A stretch of DNA of 64,000 bases from Diadema setosum (GCF_964275005.1 NC_092697.1:12879327-12943326), one strand, 5' to 3'; shown: positions 9,791-21,447, counted from the stretch's first letter. Notes: a model not told the origin generated them from the letters alone. Numbers and translations are program-made.

Positions 9791-11823
9791 TGTCCCCGCC
9801 GGAAGTAGCATTTTGTAGCAAATGTACAATACAGGTCAAAAATCAAGGTCAAAGGTCAAAGAAGTCAAAGGTCAAAATTCTGTGTAGAAGTTTTGAAGCC
9901 CTCACCTAGTGCCATCACATAAAGCAAACGGAATTGAAATCGGGTTAGAAATGGCGAAGGAGTAGCATTTTGTAGCAAAATGTACAATACAGGTCAAAAA
10001 TCAAGGTCAAAGGTCAAAGAAGTCAAAGGTCAAAATTCTGTGTACATGTAGAAGTTTTAAAGCCCTAAGCTAATGCCATCACATAAAGGAAACGGAATCG
10101 AAATCGGGTTAGAAATGGCGAAGGAGTAGCATTTTGTAGCAAAATGTACAATATAGGTCAAAAATCAAGGTCAAAGGTCAAAGAAGTCAAAGTTCAAAAT
10201 TCAGTGTAGAAGTTCTGAAGCCCTCACCTAGTGCCATCACATAAAGCAAACGGAATTGAAATCGGGTTAGAAATGGCGAAGGAGTAGCATTTTGTAGCAA
10301 AATGTACAATACAGGTCAAAAATCAAGGTCAAAGGTCAAAGAAGTCAAAGGTCAAAATTCTGTGGAGCAGTTTTAAAGCCCTCACCTAATGCCATCACAT
10401 AAAGCAAACGGAATCGAAATTGGGTTAGAAATGGCGAAGGAGTAGCATTTTGTAGCAAAATGTACAATATAGGTCAAAAATCAAGGTCAAAGGTCAAAGA
10501 AGTCAAAGTTCAAAATTCAGTGTAGAAGTTCTGAAGCCCTCACCTAGTGCCATCACATAAAGCAAACGGAATTGAAATCGGGTTAGAAATGGCGAAGGAG
10601 TAGCATTTTGTAGCAAAATGTACAATACAGGTCAAAAATCAAGGTCAAAGGTCAAAGAAGTCAAAGGTCAAAATTCTGTGGAGCAGTTTTAAAGCCCTCA
10701 CCTAATGCCATCACATAAAGCAAACGGAATTGAAATCGGGTTAGAAATGGCGAAGGAGTAGCATTTTGTAGCAAAATGTACAATATAGGTCAAAAATCAA
10801 GGTCAAAGGTCAAAGAAGTCAAAGGTCAAAATTCTGTGAAGAAGTTTTGAAGCCCTCACCTAGTGCCATCACATAAAGCAAACGGAATTGAAATCGGGTT
10901 AGAAATGGCGAAGGAGTAGCATTTTGTAGCAAAATGTACAATACAGGTCAAAAATCAAGGTCAAAGGTCAAAGAAGTCAAAGGTCAAAATTCTGTGAAGA
11001 AGTTTTGAAGCCCTCACCTAGTGCCATCACATAAAGCAAACGGAATCGAAATCGGGTTAGAAATGGCGAAGGAGTAGCATTTTGTAGCAAAATGTACAAT
11101 ACAGGTCAAAAATCAAGGTCAAAGGTCAAAGAAGACAAAGGTCAAAATTCTGTGGAGCAGTTTTAAAGCCCTCACCTAATGCCATCACATAAAGCAAACG
11201 GAATCGAAATCGGGTTAGAAATGGCGAAGGAGTAGCATTTTGTAGCAAAATGTACAATATAGGTCAAAAATCAAGGTCAAAGGTCAAAGAAGTCAACAGT
11301 CAAAATTCTGTGAAGTTTTGAAGCCCTCACCTAGTGCCATCACATAAAGCAAACGGAATTGAAATCGGGTTAGAAATGGCGAAGGAGTAGCATTTTGTAG
11401 CAAAATGTACAATACAGGTCAAAAATCAAGGTCAAAGGTCAAAGAAGTCAAAGGTCAAAATTCTGTGAAGAAGTTTTGAAGCCCTCACCTACTGCCATCA
11501 CATAAAGCAAACGGAATCGAAATCGGGTTAGAAATGGCGAAGGAGTAGCATTTTGTAGCAAAATGTACAATATAGGTCAAAAATCAAGGTCAAAGGTCAC
11601 AACTGAAATTCTGTGTAGAAGTTTCAAAGCTCCCATGTAGTGCTATCATATAAAGCAAACAGAATCAAAATCGGCTCATAAATGACAGAGAAGTAGCAAA
11701 TTGAACATTTTGATCACACACGGACGCACACACAGACGGACGGACAGACAGACGGACACACGGACACACACACGCACAGAGCCCGTTTCATAGTCCCCTG
11801 CTCGAACTCGTTCGGCGGGGACA
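9791..11823. mobile_element. TIR-bounded element carrying an AGGTCA-rich tandem array
   Basis: The ends are TGTCCCCGCCG (from 9791) and CGGCGGGGACA (to 11823), an 11-bp inverted pair. Inside are the 158-bp array (9804-11690), a GACGGACGGACAGACAG stretch (about 11705-11765) and a unique tail (GCCCGTTTCATAGTCCCCTG). No reading frame of note exists, so the element is non-autonomous. No convincing target duplication was found, and the superfamily is undetermined. The element at 17158-17965 has the same order of parts with different TIRs. Confidence 0.7.
9804..11690. repeat. Tandem array, twelve ~158-bp units, each with a perfect AGGTCA direct repeat
   Basis: Units start (AGTAGCATTTTGTAGC) at 9804, 9961, 10125, 10283, 10441, 10599, 10757, 10915, 11073, 11231, 11386 and 11544. 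Spacing is 158 bp except 157, 164 (a 6-bp insertion) and 155. Each contains AAGGTCAAAGGTCAAAG, i.e. two AGGTCA half-sites one base apart. Units 3-4 and 5-6 are near-identical dimers alternating TGTAGAAG / TGGAGCAG variants, so part of the array amplified as a ~316-bp two-unit block. The last unit is diverged. Confidence 0.95.
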
Positions 11824-13830
11824 AAAAAAGGGGCCCCATTTCAAGACACTAAAAGATTTATTGTGTACAACTAGTGCCGTTCACATGGGAAGTAAAATTT
11901 CACAAAGTGAGAAATTTTGCAAAGTTTTGGTGAAGGTTGCTATAGATATACAATTGTATGACATGCCCCTTGAAACTTTGCCAGAAAAATTGCAAATTTG
12001 TGTGTGAAATTTTGCACTCGACATTACTAGTCAGTTTGCTGCCATGAACTGAAATGTGAACATTCACCTCATTCATGTCATTTGTAGATCATGGTTTTGT
12101 GAAAATTCTACATCAGTACCTTTCGAGTTGAAAATTAGGTGTCATTTCTCACTCAAACGCAATCAGCTCTACGACAACACGCAATTTTACATTGACGGAG
12201 CGGTGTGCCAACTGTGAGCCTGAAGGCCATTTTGGGAGGGTTATTTTACTGCCATATCTGTTGTATTTGTACACTGCGCCTGCCTAGTAAGTTGCAGCAA
12301 ATACTCACGTGTATTCATACTGAGTTTGGAGGAATTTCGTGAAACTTCGCCATCGGTACCTTTTCAATATTCATAAACCATGTCAGTTTAGCCCCGAGTG
12401 AACAACCCACCAATATGTTCATACACTAAAGCAATTGCGTGCTTCTCACTTGAATATGCTACGCTGATTGGCTAAATTATTGGTTGGCCTTACAAGGTCG
12501 CATCGGGTCAACGCGTGATCATGACTTACCATAGCGCGTATGCAAATTCGTGACGTGACAATAGGTGCGCGCGTCTTTATTACTATTTAGATTTCATTAA
12601 TACATTAGCTCAACGTAGCATTTGCAGCACGTGATTGCATCATGAATATGTATTATTCTTTAACGCTCAACGCACTGTGATAGGTGGTATGCAAATGATG
12701 GATCTATGCCATAGCTCATTAGCTGTTTGTCACCGTTCGCGTGTAGACTTTTTGTAATGTGCAATGCTGCACACCAAGGCACACATATCACTATGAGGAA
12801 AAGGATGATTTAATTACACTTCAATGGCGAGAACATTATTGACACTGTTGTAATCATTTAAATATTGTTACACTCAATTGTTTTCAAAGTATTAATCATC
12901 AGCATTAGTATCAGAATAATGGAAAATAATAATGCCCACTGCCCTAGATTGATGATGACTAAGATGAGACGAAGTGTCCATATTACAGTGCCTACCTCCA
13001 TTGTAAGTGGAGACAAGACAAAATTTTGATGGTGACAACAAAAGCAAGAGAGGGTACGTAAGCTAAGCCAGGAGAGAAAAGCTACAAGGACACAAACAAC
13101 ATCGGCCTATTGACCACACCAATCGTAGAACGTATGCCTCTGTACATCTACAGGCCTACTGAGCTGAGTGGGAAGAACAATGTCAGCAGTGACAATATAA
13201 GTGTCGTAATACAACCTCTTGATATTGCCAGCACCAGTAAATACGGAGAAACATTAGACGATCTTGGTATATGATGCTCAAGAGTTTATTGGCCGTGACC
13301 GAGTCAACGGTACACACGTCGGGTAACACATAGCATGCACAACACGTGGAAACTGATCAGAGTATGGAAAGCCACTTGATACAACATAACTATAATTATA
13401 ATCATAATGGCGCAGGGCATTAAATACCCAAAAATAAAAAATCTCATTTGACGTTCATTCTACTCATGGGTACAGTGGAATCTGATGATCTACAGTTGTA
13501 GTTTAATAATGGAGCAAGGAGTTTTGCGTAACCATGCATCTTATGTTTATGACAAACGATAAAGGTACAATGTACCAAGCACGAACAGAAGTGCATGGCG
13601 GGATCAGGAAAGATCGTAGTCATGGTGTACAACTGACGAATTTTGCGCGGTGTTGAACCTGTGAAAACCAAACTGCATGCTGGGATCTCCCTTTGCGCAT
13701 ACACGTACGTGCAGTTTGTTGCCAAAGTTTGTTCGTTATTCCCCGGGTGTGAAATTCTGTAAAGTTTTGTTGCAGTATGAATGGACATTTGCAATCTCAC
13801 AAAGTTATGCTTCACAAAAAATTACCCAAT
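11824..13830. other. Non-coding stretch without recognised features
   Basis: AT-rich with scattered TGCAAAT octamer-like strings. A 123-codon minus-strand frame (13444-13815) has no recognisable motif and is treated as chance. Confidence 0.4.
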
Positions 13831-14027
13831 GGCCCGAATTCTCAAAGGTGGAATAACTTTATTGCACCATTTATTCCGCCAATTTATTACACCTCTTATG
13901 CAAATCAGGCGATCATGACGTAAATGACGCGATTTATTCCCCGGAATCTATTCTCAAAGGTGGAATAACTTATTCCCCGGAATAATTATTCAGCGGAATA
14001 GTTATTCCAACTTTGAGAATTCGGGCC
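13831..14027. mobile_element. MITE, 3-bp TSD (AAT), PIF/Harbinger-like
   Basis: TIR GGCCCGAATTCTCAAAG at 13831 pairs with its complement ending at 14027 over about 26 bp with one mismatch. AAT flanks both ends (13828-13830, 14028-14030). Internally, TCTCAAAGGTGGAATAACTT occurs twice in direct orientation and ATTCCCCGGAAT recurs. At 197 bp it is non-coding. Confidence 0.85.
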
Positions 14028-14218
14028 AATGAGAATGTACCTCCACATGTACATGTACCTTTAATAGTTGAGCTGAAATCAAATGCTGTATTGTTAGTAC
14101 TTTTCTTGCCCTTGATTCATCCAACATACAAGCTACTGTGCTGTCTTGGGAATGCCTCTTAAACAGACGTTCAAGGACATTAACCTGCTGCTTGATTTTC
14201 CATATGGTAGGAATCTTA

Positions 14219-14589
14219 TACCCCTTTCATAAACTCATCCTCCTATTATCCGCATAAGAATAATGCGGACAATTCAATAAAAAATGCGTTCACAAACTCT
14301 GCAAATAATCCGCATTATTTTTACGAGCGCCCGTCCTGAAAAAGGCGGATAATCGTCATGGTGACTGCACACGTCCCTCCTGCAGGAAAGACAGGTGACG
14401 TTTGACCGCACCCCGGCAATTATCCGCATTATTTGGGTTTGCGTTCATAAACTCCAAATCTGGTCCCGATGCTGCTATTATGCGGATAATTAGAAGGGTC
14501 GAAATAAAGCGCATTATTCTTTCCCCGCTCCGATTTTACGACCAAATGTTGCAGATATTATCCGCATTATTGAGTTTATGAAAGGGGTA
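14219..14589. mobile_element. MITE, TTA TSD, PIF/Harbinger-like
   Basis: Perfect TIR TACCCCTTTCATAAACTCA at both ends, flanked by TTA at 14216-14218 and 14590-14592. The body repeats ATTATCCGCATTATT in both orientations. At 371 bp there is no coding capacity. A TWA target duplication points to PIF/Harbinger. Confidence 0.9.
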
Positions 14590-14592
14590 TTA

Positions 14593-15228
14593 GAGGGCAA
14601 TTCCATGCCATATGTTTTGATTAAATTCTAAGGAATAAATCAGATAAATATACCAGGTAATGGCACTGGTAGATGTTAAATTGTCAAGATCAGGTATGAA
14701 ATATCGCAACTACACACTCAATTAAATCAAATTAAATTAGATTAAGTTATTCAAGTCATTGATTTGGTAGATCATTGCACAAGTGCATTCCTCTCCCTCC
14801 CCCCCCCCCCCCCCGCCCCAATTCATTGTTGGTAGGTTACAAAAAGCTTACAACAAGTGGTGTGAGGGACGCATTTTCTCAGCAAGTGTTTCATAAAGGG
14901 AACCCCCAATCAAGATTTGTGTACAATTTGATTGGAGACTTGTACGTGGATTGCACTTTAAATCTATGAACTATCAACTCTGTACTGTGTCACCTAATTC
15001 CCTTGAAAGTGCTGTGCTGTCTCAAATTCACTTGCCCATGCCAAGGGTAAACGTGACTTGGTTACAAAAGTGCTGTTCTCATAAATAATTGAAGTTTTGG
15101 TTGTAATAAAGGTCACATCTTTTTGATACAGCATTCTCACTGTAAAATATTTTGAAATGTTTTGGGTCATTATCATTTGCAAAGAGTTGACCTATGCACA
15201 TGCAAATGAATAGTTGTATGCTTCGCTA
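14593..15228. other. Non-coding stretch with poly-C tract
   Basis: A poly-C run of about 16 bases lies near 14799-14815. No gene seen. Confidence 0.5.
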
Positions 15229-15230
15229 TA

Positions 15231-16517
15231 CAGCGTGTCCCACAAAAATGCTAATGGCTCTCTAGATGGGTATAATACAATGTATCAAAGCTCTAAATTG
15301 CAGAGACTCCAACTCTCCCGCTTTCGACGGGAGATCTCCTGCCGAAAGCCCATTTTTGCAAAATCTCCCGTTCTCCCACTTGAGATTTAATTTTTCCTGC
15401 CCTGGCTCTGTGTCTCCTGCTTGAAATGATTTCTTACATATTGCCATCATATGTTGAAAAATAAGCCTTAGATAGCACGAGAGAGCATCTAGAACCCTAG
15501 AGCTGCCAGGGCCCTTTATCTAGCTCTGGACCCCGGCCGCAAGGAACTTCGCGCACATCAAGTTGGAGTCTCCCATTTGCTAGGGGTTTCAGGCGGGAGA
15601 ATCTCCAGATCAAAAGTTGCTTGGGGTTGGAGTCTCTGAAATTGTATTGTTTATATCTTTACATCCATAGAATGCAATTCATTTTCAACAACTATATAAA
15701 ATTTCGTGAGATATGGTCCCATAATCACAAAGATATGAGCATTTTTTCATTACACATCAGGAAACCTCTCCATCCAAGTTTTGTGTTAAGTAGTACATTG
15801 TATGTGTAATCAGGTTCAGCTAAAAAGATTTGTTATCTATTCAAGTGGTGCAAATTATATCTATTCACGTTTAGTCAAGGGCAAATAATTTGCAAGGATT
15901 TTCTTTTGTTCAGGACTTGGGGATGACCTAGATTCATTCATTCCTCAGATGATGAATAGAAATTCTTGCACATTTATGCCTGTGCGTTCAGCGAAACATG
16001 ATGAAATCTGATAGAAATCTGATGGAAATCTGAACAGGGTACAAGATGAATTTGAGGCAGAATTCATTCAACGAGCACCATGCAAGGCGACAATACTCAG
16101 AAATGTGCTCAAATACAGGGAAACAGGTACAAGTAACACTTTAAACAGGGAGAGGAGTAACAGTTTGAACACAAGAAAACACTGACATGGACCACGTGAG
16201 GCAAAGACTCATTCAAGAACCCTGACAAAGTGGCAGGAGAAACAACGTTCCACACATACATTTTTGTAATTGGACTACGTACTTTATTCAACGTAATAAC
16301 GAATCTTGGATTGAGAGGTTTTCTGATGAGTGCTGAAAGAAGGCTCATATCTCAGTGTTCAATGGACCATAGAATATCGCATACAATTTAAGCCATTTAT
16401 ATGTTCAAAATAAATGCTATGTTTATGATCATAAAATTATGTACAATATGATTTGGTAATTTTCAAACCATACTCATTTAGAGTGCCATTAGCATTTTTT
16501 TTTGGTGGGACACGCTG
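15231..16517. mobile_element. Foldback element with mariner-type TA duplication
   Basis: TIR CAGCGTGTCCCAC is followed on both sides by an A-rich run and ATGCTAATGGC. TA flanks both ends (15229-15230, 16518-16519). Homology between the arms continues well inward (for example AGATATGAGC and CATCAGRAAACCTCTC in both), so the arms are a few hundred bp of diverged inverted repeat. No transposase frame. The left arm is interrupted by the MITE at 15301-15638. Confidence 0.8.
15301..15638. mobile_element. MITE nested in the TA-flanked element, 6-bp TSD
   Basis: TIR CAGAGACTCCAAC at 15301 with its complement ending at 15638. AAATTG at 15295-15300 and 15639-15644 is the duplicated target. At 338 bp it is non-coding and enriched for GGGAGA / TCTCCC. 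The 6-bp duplication does not fit the common superfamilies, so I leave it unassigned. Confidence 0.8.
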
Positions 16518-16713
16518 TACTTTGTCACGATGCCAATTTAACATGTCACAGACGGAAAAAAGAGCATGGAGCAACACCTGCTGTGGTTCATTGTGGGCAT
16601 GGATGATATTTACATTGACTTTGCTTCCACCATTGACATTGCACAAGTTTACATACTTTTATATTTTCTTTTTAAAGGAAAAAAAAAATCACACATAATT
16701 GTATGATTTGCAT

Positions 16714-16762
16714 CGTGACCCCCCCCCCCCCCCCCCCAAAAAAAAAAAAAAAAAAAAATTGA
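16714..16762. repeat. Poly-C followed directly by poly-A
   Basis: About twenty C then about twenty A, followed by unique sequence. Confidence 0.95.
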
Positions 16763-17155
16763 AGCTTTGGTAGCATTCTCGAGACCAACACATGTATTAT
16801 GCTGAATGCAATGAGAACGGTAAAGTAATATCTATTGAAGATTTTGATGCTGCGGGTTCCATAAATTTTGTCATTTGTGACAGGACATCTTGATTGATTA
16901 AGAGACTGTGGTTACCTGAATTGATATTCTTTCTGTGTAGCTCACGTATAATAGGCATTTATATGGTGTTTGCCATCTCTTTATTTCATCACTGCAGCAT
17001 ACTGTAAACTCATCAGTCAGTCACATGCCACATGCATGTTACATACAATCTACAGTATCCACAGAAGAATCATGAAAGGGAATTTCCATAAAAACAGATG
17101 GTAAACATTTAATATTCATCACTGGAGTAACTAGAAATGTCGCTAAGGTGACTGG
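16763..17155. other. Non-coding stretch
   Basis: No features seen. Confidence 0.5.
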
Positions 17156-17157
17156 TA

Positions 17158-17965
17158 TGCCTCCGCCATAATTCAATATTCTCCTATAGGTCTATAGTAC
17201 ATGTGGACAATGTGTGATTACATTTTCACTTAATTTGCAAAATATTAAAATGACATGTTAAATCACAAATGTGTTGATTGTTCACCTTCTTTGACCTTAT
17301 AGGTTTGACTGGATGAATGGGAGAGCATTATTTGGGGATTTTAGGACTTTAACTTGACTTTGGCCCTATCATAAGTTTATGCATCGAGTAATTTTCAAGG
17401 TATGGGGAAAAAGTGCAATTTCTGAATAGTAAATTGTTACCATTGTCATCTGGCTTTTGACCCTTGACCTTTGACCCTATGACCCTAAAATTCACTGTCA
17501 GGCAGAACATGCATAAATATGTACTAGTACATGCATATATTCCAGGAAGATACCTTGAACTATTTCCAAGATATGGAGAAAAAAGTGAAATTTTAACATT
17601 TTTACTTGACCTTTTGACCTTTGACCTCATGACCCCAAACTTTCACCTGAGAAACTTAATTGGGTAATACATGTACACACTAAATTTCAATAAAATATCT
17701 TCAGGCATTGCATAGTATGGGGGAAATAGTGAAATTTTGAGCATTTGACCTTTGACCTTGAGCTAGTACACCCAAAAGTTGATAGGCCCAACTTCACTCC
17801 CTCATACACACATTCCAAGTTCCATTAGCATACGGTACCTCAAAAGGTTTTTTATTTACGCTGTCCACAAAATTCATTATTGACAGACGGAAGGACGGAC
17901 GGACGGACAGAAGGACGCACAACCCGTAAACATAATGCCTCCGGGACCACTTTGTGGTGGAGGCA
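17158..17965. mobile_element. TIR element with TGACCT-rich tandem units and GACGGA tract
   Basis: TIR TGCCTCCGCCA (left) and TGGTGGAGGCA (right, one mismatch), flanked by TA at 17156-17157 and 17966-17967. The interior has about three diverged ~150-bp units, each with TGACCTTTGACCY (near 17465, 17605 and 17747), then GACGGACGGACGG near 17885-17920 and CCGGGACCACTTTGTGG before the right end. Part order matches the element at 9791-11823. Non-coding. Confidence 0.75.
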
Positions 17966-18074
17966 TAAAAAAAAAAGTCCATTATTTCTCATCTTTCACT
18001 CAAGCCAGCATTGCCCAGCACTGTTCCTGTTGACATTGGCCACATGTTACACACCGACTCCAGACCTGATAATA

Positions 18075-18393
18075 GGGAGCTTTAGATTTTGACGCGCGAA
18101 CGTTTGAGACGAGTGCGCTGGACGTTCTCCTCTCCCCTGCGTTGTGTAGAAAAGTAGCTTTAGATTACGCTGGGACGCAACGTATAAAAAATAAAATCGC
18201 GCCCCCATATGATCGGTGCATGAAGTAGTTCTCTACGTTGCAAACTGTGCGGACGTAAAAATAGCCCAGTATGCGTAGTGAAAAACTCAGGCGATGCAAA
18301 CTAAAAATAGATTGACTTGACGCGTGCTTCTGTGCACGCTCAGAACATGTTTTTTCCCTCTGAACGTCCGCGCGTCTAAAATCTAAAGCTCCC
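18075..18393. mobile_element. MITE with ~25-bp TIR
   Basis: TIR GGGAGCTTTAGATTTTGACG at the left and its near-complement at the right (one gap). Flanks read TAATA on both sides (18070-18074, 18394-18398). If the flanking A/T belongs to the TIR, the duplication is AAT. Non-coding, 319 bp, with GACGTTC/GAACGTC subterminal repeats. Confidence 0.8.
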
Positions 18394-18398
18394 TAATA

Positions 18399-19392
18399 AT
18401 GCTTGTGTCTCGTCTTAAAGGAGAACTCTGGTTACTTTTCAGACTTGCATTTTTTGAGCATCTATAAACTGGATATATATAAAGTTACAGAATTCATAGT
18501 CACTGGGATAAGGAATAAGAGTGTTTTCAAAATTTGTAACAAATCACAGTGAACAAGGATGATGACATTGCAGCTTCACATTGGTAAGAATGCATGATTC
18601 AGTGTTTATGGAAGCAGAGCAAAAGAAGAAAGCATATTTTGCACAGGAGAACTTGTTGAGCAAGTGATATTGCAATGGAGTTACATTTAGCTACAATGCT
18701 GGAACAGTGAGCCTCCTGCAATTGTGTAACAAGTCATCATGATAAACACTGTTCAGTGTAACTTGTGGGTTTTTCAGCATATCTCCTAAAAAAACAACAA
18801 AACAAAAAAAAAAAAACCCACTTGTAACAAATTCCACTAAATATAAAATAGGAAAAAAAATAGGTGACAGGAGAATTTTAAATGAGAAACCCGGAGCCTC
18901 GTGCTCACCTGAGTATCGCAAGTTCACTTTCCATGCAGTATTGCAGACCACTACACAACAAGATATTTTCATTGCATGAAATTTTCCCGAATTGGAGAAG
19001 AAGCCTTTTCCTCAACATGAAATTTTTGCAAGTTGTCACTGGCATTCAATTCATATTAGTATAGACAACAACTTTCATACATGAAATGCATTTTAATTTG
19101 TGTAAATCTTGGCTCTCACAAATTCGTGAAATCAAAATGCACACAAACATTCCTCCTTTTACGGTACAAACTTTCACCCTACTAACTTGGGAGTCAGGGG
19201 GGAGAGTTAATGCTTCTATGGGACATGGTGTCAATTTGCATATTGCACCACAGCAATTTGTACCTGCCAAGTACACTGTATTTACAAAATTTGACCATGC
19301 AGTTTAAAAAAAAAAGACCAGTATAAAAACTGCTTTTTCCCCAACCCTGGATCTACTATAAATAACCTTGAACATATACTCAAGAGTATTTC
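18399..19392. other. Non-coding stretch
   Basis: No supported gene. A TTAAAGGAGAAC string at 18415 resembles the start of a TTAA-type MITE, but I could not find a convincing right end. Confidence 0.4.
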
Positions 19393-19395
19393 TAA

Positions 19396-19943
19396 AGCTG
19401 TTTTTACACTTGTGTTTCTTAACCCCGGACTTTCTCTGACCCAGGACTATCGTTAGTCCCGTACCAATTTTTTCAGCTTTTTACACTGGCCAATTAGTCC
19501 CGTACTATCTCTTGTCCGGGGCTAAGGAGAAAACTGACCTTTTTACACTCGTATTTCTTAGCCCCGGACTTTCCAAACTACATGAATATTCATGATTACG
19601 CTGTGCACTGTACACGTACACGCATGCACCGGCAGCACTTGATTACCTTGTTTCTGATTGGTCAGTGGGGATCGGACTTCGTCTCCGTCGCTTAGCTCCG
19701 GATTATTTTTTCGTTCTGTTTACACTCACTTGCTTGGCACCGCAATTGCGGTGCTAACCCTGCTATTTTGCAGGGCCAGATAGTACGGGAGGGATTATCG
19801 GTGGGGCTAGCCCACTTTGGCAAAAACGAGTGTAAACAGAAAGTGGGCTAAGGATAGTCCCGTACCAACGGTGGGGCTAAGGCCCCCCTTAGCCCCACCG
19901 TTGGTACGGGACTAAGCAAAAATTTACAAGTGTAAAAAGCCCT
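19396..19943. mobile_element. MITE, TAA TSD, with internal 28-bp perfect hairpin
   Basis: TIR about 17 bp, ending in TTTTTACACTTG on both arms, flanked by TAA at 19393-19395 and 19944-19946 (PIF/Harbinger-type). The interior is built from repeated blocks TAGTCCCGTAC, CCCCGGAC and GGTGGGGCTA in both orientations. A perfect hairpin lies at 19855-19914. A solo end of the same family is at about 55852-55893. Confidence 0.85.
19855..19914. repeat. 28-bp perfect inverted repeat, 4-nt loop
   Basis: Arms 19855-19882 and 19887-19914 begin TAGTCCCGTACCAACGG and are exact complements around CCCC. It would form a very stable hairpin as DNA or RNA. Confidence 0.95.
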
Positions 19944-19946
19944 TAA

Positions 19947-20884
19947 TTCTAAACAATATATTTCTTTAGAATAGGGAGTTCTGTGGTTCTTGTATGATGG
20001 TCACTCTTGCGATAACGCACTGGGTTGGTGACAAATTTGACCACATTGTTGTCCCACCCTCCCCAACACTCAGCCCACCTGGGATCTGCTATGAACAAAG
20101 TAGGGCCTATCTATTCACACTAACTTACAATGTGGCTTATCCCCTCTGGTTCTAAACAGAAAATCTGTAAAGACTTCTTAAATTTGGGGAACTTGCCTCC
20201 CCCTCCCCACAGGGGCATTGTGGCCCTTGGAGAACCCAGGTGGGGAATGGTACGTGTTCCATCTGGATACACATTCCCAGTGAAAATCCCTGCTAAATTT
20301 GGTGAAAATCTGACCGTGATGCATTTTTAAGGAGATGAAAATGTGAAGATTGGCCTGACGTTGGTTACCCTCCACTCCCCCTCCTCCAGCTCATACTCCT
20401 GTTTTGCCAGAACCAAACTCGAAATTACAGTCACTAATCTATTAAAATCTGAATCACATAGCACTACCTTAGCTTAGCACTACCTTACAATGTAGCTTAT
20501 CACTTACAGCTCAAATGAGAGAAGATTTGCACTAAAGATTCCTTAATCGAGGGGTTTTGTCGGTATACCCCCAGGCCATCTCCCCCCCCCCCCCCCCCCA
20601 TCACCCCCACCTTGGCCCTATTCCCTTTTTAGGGATGCTACAGTTTGGTGAAAAATCCACCATCTGGGGTTTTCAACAAGAAGATGAAAATGTACAATTC
20701 TGGTACCCATTTCACACAGTTAAAAAAGCTATGCTGAAACAAATGATTACAGCTCAAGTGAGGCAAAAGTACCACATGGGCCATTTGGGACTTTCGGCTC
20801 AGGTTAGCTTGAAAAAAATAATTGTTTGCTTCGGCGTAGTGTCTAAAGTATGTGCTTTTTTGTTGTTTTAAAAGTAAAACTGCA
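19947..20884. repeat. Degenerate long tandem repeats (about 345 bp) with poly-C
   Basis: Blocks recur in the same order: CTTACAATGTGGCTTATC (about 20124) and CTTACAATGTAGCTTATC (about 20483), then poly-C/CCCCCTCCCC, then GGTGAAAATC / GGTGAAAAATCC and GATGAAAATGT (about 20334 and 20683). This suggests two to three diverged copies. Poly-C at 20581-20599. No credible coding frame. Confidence 0.55.
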
Positions 20885-20888
20885 TGAA

Positions 20889-21447
20889 AGGTAGGGAATC
20901 CCATTTGCATGCCTTAAATGAAGAGTTGTATAAATACAGTGGTATGTTGAAGAGAGTATCATTTTAGAAACTCCCATAAAATATTGAAAGTGGAAGGTAA
21001 CATTAAGTACATTTTTATTGACCGTTAGATTTTGAATTGAATTTTATTCGGGGCTCACAGTAAATTCCAGTACATTACTAGGCTACCTTTGCAGACCCAT
21101 ACACTGCATTGTGTCCATCCACCTGTCCATCATGTATATTTTGTGAAGAAAGTTCATCAAAACTTACAAACATTTCTATACATTCTTGCCACACACTATG
21201 TTATTACATCAGCTCTTATACTTTTAGATTTGTGTTTATAGATAAAAAAAATACAGAAGACTGCAACAAAAAGGCTTAAGTGTGGCTGACACACAGAACT
21301 ACTGAGTAGTTGAGTTTTGTGCATTATTCAAATTGTAGATAACTGTTGACATCCAAATTTCTCAGCAGTGGCCTAAACAAGTCCCCTGAGGTTCATATTC
21401 AATGTTTTGCTGCATTTTGGGAGGTCTGTAAAAGGTATCCCCTACCT
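20889..21447. mobile_element. TTAA-type non-autonomous element, copy 2 (uninterrupted)
   Basis: Starts AGGTAGGGAATCCC and ends CCCTACCT. The right flank is TTAA (21448-21451) and the left flank TGAA (one base from TTAA). It matches copy 1 at 692-3138 along its length apart from small indels and lacks the Penelope-like insertion; ATTACTAGGCTA occurs once, at 21074-21085. Confidence 0.85.

Noticed and set aside
9804..11690. Possible CRISPR-like array
   Set aside because: Units are near-identical along their whole length, with no unique spacers, and the DNA is eukaryotic; it is a minisatellite inside a TIR element.
13444..13815. 123-codon minus-strand open frame
   Set aside because: No domain, signal or repeat pattern recognised, no splice context, and codon content looks random.
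17300..17325. GACTGGATGAATGGGAG, resembling the Penelope-like tail ACTGGATGAATGAGAAG
   Set aside because: It lies inside the tandem-unit TIR element with no other Penelope-like sequence nearby; the similarity is too short.
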